Of a DNA stretch of 43,429 nucleotides, positions 38,189-43,429 are shown one piece after another. This DNA comes from UBA1801 sp035353395 (GTDB lineage: Bacteria > Acidobacteriota > Holophagae > Holophagales > Holophagaceae). The translations under genes and the position numbers were made by a program. The DNA is taken from positions 1 to 43,429 of the forward strand of contig DAOPZL010000020.1 in NCBI GenBank assembly GCA_035353395.1. The letters run 5' to 3'. Numbering within the stretch: position 1 is the first letter of the stretch; the number at the start of each line of letters is the position of its first letter. A model generated the notes under the pieces. It made no database searches. It saw only the letters and a list, made by a program, of their open reading frames with translations, and was not told the origin of the DNA.

Positions 38189-39612
38189 TGCAGGAGAGGA
38201 ACTACAGGCTGTGGAGCGGAACGCTGCTCGTCGCGGCGCTGGCGACCGGCTGCGCCGTCGGCCCGGGCTATCGCCGCCCCGAGGTGGAGGTGCCGAAGTC
38301 CTTCGGGATCCCTTCGGGGAAGGATGAGCTCTCATCGGACCTGGGCTGGTGGGAGATCGTGCGCGACGATGCCGTCCTGAAGGCGCTGGTCGCGGAAGCG
38401 ATCGACCACAACCGGGACCTCCGGGTCGCCGTGAAGCGCATGGAAGAGGCCCGCGCCCTGGCAGGCATCAATCACCTCTGGCCGAGCCTCGACGCGGGAG
38501 CGTCGGCGGCCCGCAAGCGGGGCCTCGTGGCGGGGGCCGGCCCCGAGACGGTGCTGGGAAACAACTTCTCGGCCGACCTTTCGGCCAGCTGGGAGCTGGA
38601 CCTCTGGGGCAGGATCCGCCGTTCGCGGGAGAGCGACCAGGCGCAGTTCCTCGCCTCCGAGTACGGGAGGCGGGCCGTGCTCCTCAGCCTGATCGGGGAC
38701 GTCGTCGGCGGCTACTACGAACTCCAGGCCCTGGACATGAAGCTGGAGACGGCCAGGCGGACCGTGGACGTCCGGCGGCGGTCGCTGGCCCTCGTCGAGA
38801 GGCGCATGGTGGGCGGCGTCGGCGACAAGCTGGAAACCAGCCAGTCCGCCTCCTCCGTGGCCTTGGCGGAGGCGACGATCCCCCAGTTCGAGCAGGCCGT
38901 CCACGAGCAGGAGAACCGGCTGAACCTGCTGCTCGGGAGAGCTCCGGGGCCCATCCAGCGCGGCAATCCTCTCCAGGCGCTCCCCCCCAGGAGCCTGGCG
39001 CCTGGCCTTCCCTCGACGTTGCTGGAACGCCGGCCCGACGTGAGGCGGAGCGAGGAATTGCTGAGGGCCGCCAACGCCCAGGTCGGCGTGGCGACGGCGA
39101 ACCTGTTCCCGGCCCTGCGCCTGACGGGAAGCCTCGGCGCCCAGAGCCTGGAGCTTTCCGACCTGACCGGCGGAGGCCAGAGGGCGTGGAGCCTGGGCGG
39201 CGGACTTCTCGCCCCCGTCTTCCACGGCGGGGAGCTCAGGCAGCAGCGCCGGGCGGCCGTCGCCCGCTGGGAACAGGCGAGGGCGGCCTACGAGAGGACG
39301 GTCCTGGCCGCGCTGGGGGACGCCTCCAACGCCCTCAAGGGCGTGGAGACATCCAAGGGTGTCGTCAAGGCCCAGGTGTCCGCCGTGGGCTCGCTCAAGG
39401 AGGCCGAGCGCATCGCGACCATGCGCTTCGAGGGCGGCGTGTCCCCCTATCTCGAGGTGCTGGACGCCCAGCGGCAGCTCTTCTCCGCGGAACTGTCCCT
39501 GGCCGAGGCCCTCTGCGAGCAGCAGAAGACCGTGATCCGGCTCTACCTCGCACTGGGCGGCGGCTGGTCCTCCTCCGGGCGCCCGGAGGACGCCCCGCCG
39601 GGGAAGCCATGA
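38188..39612 (+). CDS. Outer-membrane efflux channel (NodT/OprM family)
   Basis: A 474-residue TolC-like lipoprotein channel. The signal peptide ends in LATGC (C about 22) and is followed by AVGPGYRRPEVEVP, the typical NodT-family start. Two OEP repeats follow, each with long helices and two strands: SADLSASWELDLWGRIRRSRE in the first, LPSTLLERRPDVRRSEELLRAAN at the repeat boundary (only part is diagnostic), and PVFHGGELRQQ in the second. Its ATG overlaps the permease stop. It completes the tripartite pump and the operon may continue to the YciI-like gene after 95 bases. Confidence 0.95.
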   Translation: MQERNYRLWSGTLLVAALATGCAVGPGYRRPEVEVPKSFGIPSGKDELSSDLGWWEIVRDDAVLKALVAEAIDHNRDLRVAVKRMEEARALAGINHLWPSLDAGASAARKRGLVAGAGPETVLGNNFSADLSASWELDLWGRIRRSRESDQAQFLASEYGRRAVLLSLIGDVVGGYYELQALDMKLETARRTVDVRRRSLALVERRMVGGVGDKLETSQSASSVALAEATIPQFEQAVHEQENRLNLLLGRAPGPIQRGNPLQALPPRSLAPGLPSTLLERRPDVRRSEELLRAANAQVGVATANLFPALRLTGSLGAQSLELSDLTGGGQRAWSLGGGLLAPVFHGGELRQQRRAAVARWEQARAAYERTVLAALGDASNALKGVETSKGVVKAQVSAVGSLKEAERIATMRFEGGVSPYLEVLDAQRQLFSAELSLAEALCEQQKTVIRLYLALGGGWSSSGRPEDAPPGKP

Positions 39613-39707
39613 CCGTTCCAGGGAGACCAGCAGCCCGATGCCGCGGAGGCGAGGATGTCTCGACCGTACGCGCTTCCCCCTGATCCAGCGATTCCACGGA
39701 GCAACCC

Positions 39708-40046
39708 ATGAAACACTACGTCGTGACGTGCACCTTGAGGATCCCGATCGAATCCGTCGGCGAGGACCTGCTCGACCAGCACCTCGCCATGATGCAGAAG
39801 GGCTACGAAGAAGGCTACATCCTGCTCTACGGCCCCCTTGAGCCCGAGAACGGGACCCTGGCGATCGCGCGGGTGGAATCCCCCGCGGCCCTGGGGCGGG
39901 CCTTGGCCTCGGATCCGCTCCTCGCGGCAGGGATCGCCTCCTACGACTTCAGGGAGTTCATCCCGATCCGCTTTCCGTCCAGCCTGAGCGGCTGGGTCGA
40001 TCCCCTGGGATTCCACCCGCGGGGCAGCCAGGAACCGGATGCCTGA
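39708..40046 (+). CDS. YciI-like protein
   Basis: A 112-residue protein with a dimeric alpha/beta YCII-related fold: MKHYVVTCTL start, then LLDQHLAMMQKGYEEGYILLYGPLEPENGT with the conserved histidine (in parts), and DPLLAAGIASYDFREFIPI. The family includes enzymes and proteins of unknown role. CGGAG precedes the ATG. It follows the RND pump genes in the same direction; a functional link is not evident. Its stop is followed by two GC-rich hairpins (40051-40065 and 40085-40100) that may end the operon. Confidence 0.78.
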   Translation: MKHYVVTCTLRIPIESVGEDLLDQHLAMMQKGYEEGYILLYGPLEPENGTLAIARVESPAALGRALASDPLLAAGIASYDFREFIPIRFPSSLSGWVDPLGFHPRGSQEPDA

Positions 40047-40084
40047 AGAGGGCGGACGAACCGCCACGCACACTCCGATAACCG

Positions 40085-40100
40085 CCGGACCACGGTCCGG
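40085..40100. repeat. 16-bp palindrome between the YciI-like and patatin genes
   Basis: CCGGACC-AC-GGTCCGG, preceded by GGCGG-ACGAA-CCGCC at 40051-40065. Neither has a T run; together they may act as a transcription barrier. Confidence 0.5.
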
Positions 40101-40118
40101 ATGTCCATGAGGGCTTGA

Positions 40119-42876
40119 ATGATGATCGAGAGGATGGGGGTCCCTGGATTCGGTCACGTCCGGGGACGGCGCTGCGCCGCGGCGCCCGACAGCCGCGAGC
40201 TGCTCCTGGCGGCCGCGNNNNNNNNNNNNNNNNNNNNNNNNNNNNNNNNNNNNNNNNNNNNNNNNNNNNNNNNNNNNNNNNNNNNNNNNNNNNNNNNNNN
40301 NNNNNNNNNNNNNNNNNTTCCGTCCGGACTACCGGGTCGAGGGCCAGCGGCCGTTCGCCCTGGCGCTCCGGGGCGGGAGCGCCAAGGGCCTCGCCCATCT
40401 CGGCGTCTTCCAGGGGCTGGACGAGGAGAACCTGACGGCGGACGCCATCGTCGGGACCTCGGCGGGAAGCCTCATGGGGAGCCTGTACGCCTCGGGGTTC
40501 TCCGCGGACGGCATCGCGCGGATCTTCAAGAGCCGCGATTTCGGGCTCGCCTTCGACGATCGCCGGCGGGAGGCGGGGTGGTCCCTCTCCGAGGACGAGG
40601 TGGCGCACGCGACGCCGTACCGCCTGAGGTTCAAGGACGGCAAGCCGGACCTGGTCCCCGGGAAGACGACCAGCCGGAAGGTGAGGGCGAACCTCATGCC
40701 CATGCTGGGGCGGGCCTCCTGGCTCGCGGCGGGGGACTTCGACCGGCTCCGGGTTCCTTTCCGGGCGGTGGCCAGCGATCTGACCGCCGGCACCGGGAAG
40801 GTGTTCTCGAGGGGGTCCCTGGTCGACGTGGTCATGGCGAGCATGTGCCTCCCGGGGGTCTTCGAGCCCGTGGAGATCGACGGCCACCAGTACATGGACG
40901 GCGGCCCGTTCGAGAACCTGCCCGTCCAGACGGCCCGGCGCGAGTTTCCGGGCATGATCCAGGTCGGCGTCGCCATCGGACGGCCCTGGGACCAGAGGCC
41001 CAAGGACAACATCGTCTCGCTGCTGGACGCCGCCCTCGACCTCGCGATGGCCCAGACGGAGGCTCGCAGCGAGGCCAGCGCGGATCTCATCATCCGTCCC
41101 GGGATCGGGCCTGCCAACGACTTCGATTTCCACCGCCAGGTGGACGCCTTGGTGAGGGAAGGCCGCGGGGCCTTCGACGCGCAGCGCGTGGCCCTCGAGG
41201 ACCTGCTCTACGGGCCCGGGGGGCGCGCGCAGGCGGCCTCGTCCTGCCGGCTGGAAGCGCCGGACGTCCCCGGCGCCCAGGCCTGGTTCGCGGCCCTGGT
41301 CCCTCCGGGCCCCGTGGCCTTCCGCGATCTGTACCGGGCGCTCCGCCGGGCCCACCGGGACTTGCCGGTCTCCGGGGCCGAGGTCCGGCTGCCGACGGAT
41401 CCCGGCGGCGAAGCGGCCCTCGTGCTGAACCCGGCCCGGATCGTCACGAAGCTGGAGGTCGACCTCCCGGCCGAATGGCCTTCGGACGCCTCCCGGTCGA
41501 TCCAGGAGGACCTGGCAAGGCGCTACGGGCTGGCCGTCGGCCGCCGCTTCCACGAAGGCGCCTGGAACCAGTTCATCGAGGAGCTGCTCGTCGAGGGGAT
41601 CCTGAACCAGGTGCCCATCCTGGACGTGCGGGGAAGCGGCTTCTCGGCGGAAGGCACCCTCCGGCTGAGGCTGAGGGAGATGCACATCGACCGGATCCAC
41701 GCCGTGGACCCCAGCCTGCAGGGGGATTTCGACCGCCTGCTCGCGAACCTCAAGGACGGCCCCATCCGGACGGACGCCCTGGCGGAGGATCTCTCCAGGG
41801 CGACCTCCAGGCTGGGCCTGTCCACGCTGAGGCCCGAGATCCGGCAGCAGGACGGCGTCCTCGCGCTGGAGCTCGAGTCGGTCAAGGCCCCCAGCGTCGA
41901 GCTGGCGCCCCATCTCGCCTACGAGAGCACCTGGGGGGCCCACGTCGCCCTGGACGCGGCCTGCTCCAACGTCTTCGGCACCGGCTCGCGCCTCCTGTTC
42001 CACGGGGCGGTCAACGACCTCCGGGCCCGCCTGCAGGGGCAGTGGCTGGACCTCCTGAGGCCCCTTCCCGGCGTCGAGCTGGGGGTCGGCGGATCCTACG
42101 GGAAACAGTGGTTCGACGCGGACCGCTACGTGCCGGTCGAGAAGCTCACGGAGGGCCGCTTCTGGGGGCGGGCCCAGACCCGGTTCGGGCGGCAGGACCG
42201 CGGCCTGCTCCAGCTCGACCTGGGGCAGGAACGGGGCTTCGCCAGGGTGGCCGGCGAGGATCTCCCGTGGAACCGCGCCGAATACGGACGTCTCGCCCTG
42301 GAATGGGATTCGCTCGACGCCCACACCCTGCCGACGGAAGGGACGATGATCCGTTCGGCCTTCACCCGGGCCTTCCGCGCCGAACGAGGGCCGCTCTACA
42401 CCGCGGAGTACTTCCGGGCGCGCCGGCTCTGGCCGGGAGGCGACAGCATCCGCACCCCGGGACTCGATCTCGACCTGGAGGTGGCCGCCCAGCAGGACGC
42501 GCCCCGGGAAAGGTGGTACATCGTCGGGGGACCGGACTCCCTCATCGGGACGCCCAGCGCCTCCTTCCTCACGCCGAACTTCGGGATCGTCCGGATCGGA
42601 TTCCCCTTCACCCTGGCCACCCTCTTCGGGGTGGCCGTCCAGGGCGTTCCGCGGTTCGACGTCGGGAGGTTCGCGGCCGACTCCGGGCACCTGGACGACG
42701 GCATGCACGCCACGGGCTGCGGCCTCGTCCTCCGGGGCGTCGTCCGGAGCTTCTACGTCGAACTGGCGGGAGGACGCGTCCGGGTCCGGGACACGGAGAC
42801 GAACGAGGTGGACCATGTGCATCACTTCAGCTTCCTGATCGGGACGCGGCCCTTCGATCTGTGGAAGGAACGCTGA
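40119..42876 (+). CDS. Patatin-like phospholipase fused to outer-membrane barrel (PlpD-like), interrupted by an assembly gap
   Basis: A protein of roughly 880 residues if the gap is short. The start side (40119-40217) has an AGGG site and an N-terminus ending in LLLAAA, possibly a signal peptide. After 100 N the frame resumes at 40318 with the patatin domain: oxyanion loop RGGSAKG, nucleophile elbow GTSAG and catalytic YMDGG. About residues 330-410 of the known part look like a POTRA-like module and the rest (about 450-850) a beta-barrel with alternating strands and a BamA/surface-antigen-like GGPDSLIGTPS...FGIVRIGFPF region. This is the type Vd secretion layout, in which the esterase domain is exported through its own barrel. 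The end FLIGTRPFDLWKER lacks a C-terminal aromatic. The true length and start are unresolved because of the gap. Confidence 0.82.
40218..40317. other. Assembly gap, 100 N, inside the patatin gene
   Basis: Exactly 100 N. Unlike the other gap, the flanks share no overlap, so some sequence, probably signal peptide and start of the patatin domain, is really missing; the reading frame across it cannot be judged. Confidence 0.97.
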
Positions 42877-42919
42877 TGCCCCGGGGGAGATGGGCGTGCC
42901 GGATCCGGCGGTTCGAACC

Positions 42920-42925
42920 TACACT
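42920..42925 (+). promoter_or_regulatory. Possible -10 box for the mog/moaB gene
   Basis: TACACT 16 nt before the ATG at 42942, just upstream of GGGGAGG. Confidence 0.3.
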
Positions 42926-42941
42926 GGTCGGGGAGGCCCCC

Positions 42942-43429
42942 ATGCGAACCGCATCCATCGGCATCGTCACGATCTCGGACCGGGCTTCCTCGGGCACCTA
43001 CCAGGACCTGAGCGGGCCCGCGATCCGGGACACCTTGAAGTCCTTCCTGAAGAGCCCGTGGGAGGAGCGCTATCGCCTGATCCCGGACGAGGTCCCGGTG
43101 ATCCAGGAGACGCTCCGCAGCCTCTGCGACGAGGAAGGCTGTTCCCTGGTCCTGACGACCGGGGGCACCGGCCCCGCGCCGCGGGACGTGACCCCCGAGG
43201 CCACGGAGGCCGTGTGCGAGAAGCTGCTGCCCGGATTCGGGGAGCAGATGCGGGCCGTGTCCCTGCGCTACGTGCCCACGGCCATCCTTTCCCGGCAGAC
43301 CGCGGGCATCCGCGGCCACGCCCTCATCGTGAACCTCCCCGGCAAGCCCCGGTCCATCCGGGAGTGCCTGGAGGCGGTGTTTCCCGCCATCCCCTACTGC
43401 ATCGACCTCATCGGCGGGGCCTACCTGGA
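42942..43429 (+). CDS. mog: Molybdopterin adenylyltransferase (Mog/MoaB family), 3' end cut off
   Basis: Adenylates molybdopterin before Mo insertion. The visible 162 residues cover nearly the whole MoCF fold: SIGIVTISDRASSGTYQDLSGP start, LVLTTGGTGPAPRDVTPEAT (the conserved GGTG and RDxTPEAT motif), LSRQTAGIRGHALIVNLPG and the C-terminal helix. It has a GGGGAGG site before the ATG. The adjacent patatin gene is unrelated. The last few residues and the stop lie outside the window. The Mog and MoaB types cannot be separated with certainty. Confidence 0.93.
   Translation, partial: MRTASIGIVTISDRASSGTYQDLSGPAIRDTLKSFLKSPWEERYRLIPDEVPVIQETLRSLCDEEGCSLVLTTGGTGPAPRDVTPEATEAVCEKLLPGFGEQMRAVSLRYVPTAILSRQTAGIRGHALIVNLPGKPRSIRECLEAVFPAIPYCIDLIGGAYL

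Noticed and set aside
33338..39612. Very long open frames antisense to, or in other frames of, the RND pump genes (up to about 1,900 codons)
   Set aside because: They are typical shadows in high-GC DNA: composition is Arg/Pro/Gly/His-rich without domains, while the pump proteins in the true frames have full family motifs.

Overview
The window is high-GC bacterial chromosome (strong G/C bias at third codon positions). The mix of genes fits a Gram-negative soil or sediment acidobacterium, most likely of the Holophagae (Geothrix/Holophaga-like). Pointers are a GTP-dependent PEP carboxykinase, methylmalonyl-CoA epimerase, type IV pilus prepilin peptidase, an RND tripartite pump, an outer-membrane patatin/beta-barrel protein, many REC/HD-GYP/PilZ/PP2C/kinase signalling proteins, and a C-terminal helical domain that I associate with acidobacterial proteins. 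This taxonomic placement is inference from gene content and style; no rRNA gene is present.

Layout. (1) 1-4.3 kb: start of a membrane protein (cut by the window edge), divergent prepilin peptidase, a leftward group (small membrane protein, NimA/PNPOx-like flavoprotein, methylmalonyl-CoA epimerase), then a zinc-ribbon protein and a GT-A glycosyltransferase. (2) 4.3-11.6 kb: housekeeping genes mutS (leftward), and pckG and clpB (rightward), each in its own transcription unit. (3) 11.7-25.9 kb: a signalling-rich block with two tandem response regulators (one HD-GYP with a large insertion), NagZ-like hydrolase, ClpP, aldose epimerase-like protein, YchF and a PilZ-plus-degenerate-receiver protein. 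Opposite to these run rsbV-rsbW-rsbU-like partner-switching genes, htpX, and a Ser/Thr kinase fused to a parallel beta-helix. A divergent hypothetical protein closes the block. (4) 25.9-29.2 kb: FYDLN-type zinc-ribbon protein, tRNA-Arg(TCG), tRNA-Leu(TAG), trigger factor, a strong terminator and a convergent class I aminotransferase. (5) 29.2-32.2 kb: an RNA-repair locus. A 1.1 kb mostly non-coding region holds a 100-N gap flanked by an exact 55-bp duplication (almost certainly an assembly artefact), palindromes, a possible structured RNA and an AT-rich promoter zone. It leads into rtcB and a 153-aa unknown protein with slipin-N-terminus-like motifs. (6) 32.2-40.1 kb: two TetR-type repressors with striking operator-like repeats, then an RND adaptor-permease-outer membrane factor operon and a YciI-like protein. 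(7) 40.1-43.4 kb: a patatin-like phospholipase fused to an outer-membrane barrel (interrupted by a second 100-N gap) and a molybdopterin adenylyltransferase (Mog/MoaB) running off the end.

How it hangs together. The middle block looks like a stress and surface-signalling neighbourhood: PP2C phosphatase, anti-sigma-type kinase, STAS protein, membrane protease HtpX, receptor-like kinase and c-di-GMP-type proteins, but no sigma factor. The most unusual part is the rtcB locus with its long structured, AT-rich leader and the small slipin-like partner, next to a TetR gene whose start codon is embedded in a perfect 14-bp inverted repeat. Several genes show a TANNCT-type -10 box 6-9 nt before the start codon and no Shine-Dalgarno, suggesting leaderless transcripts.
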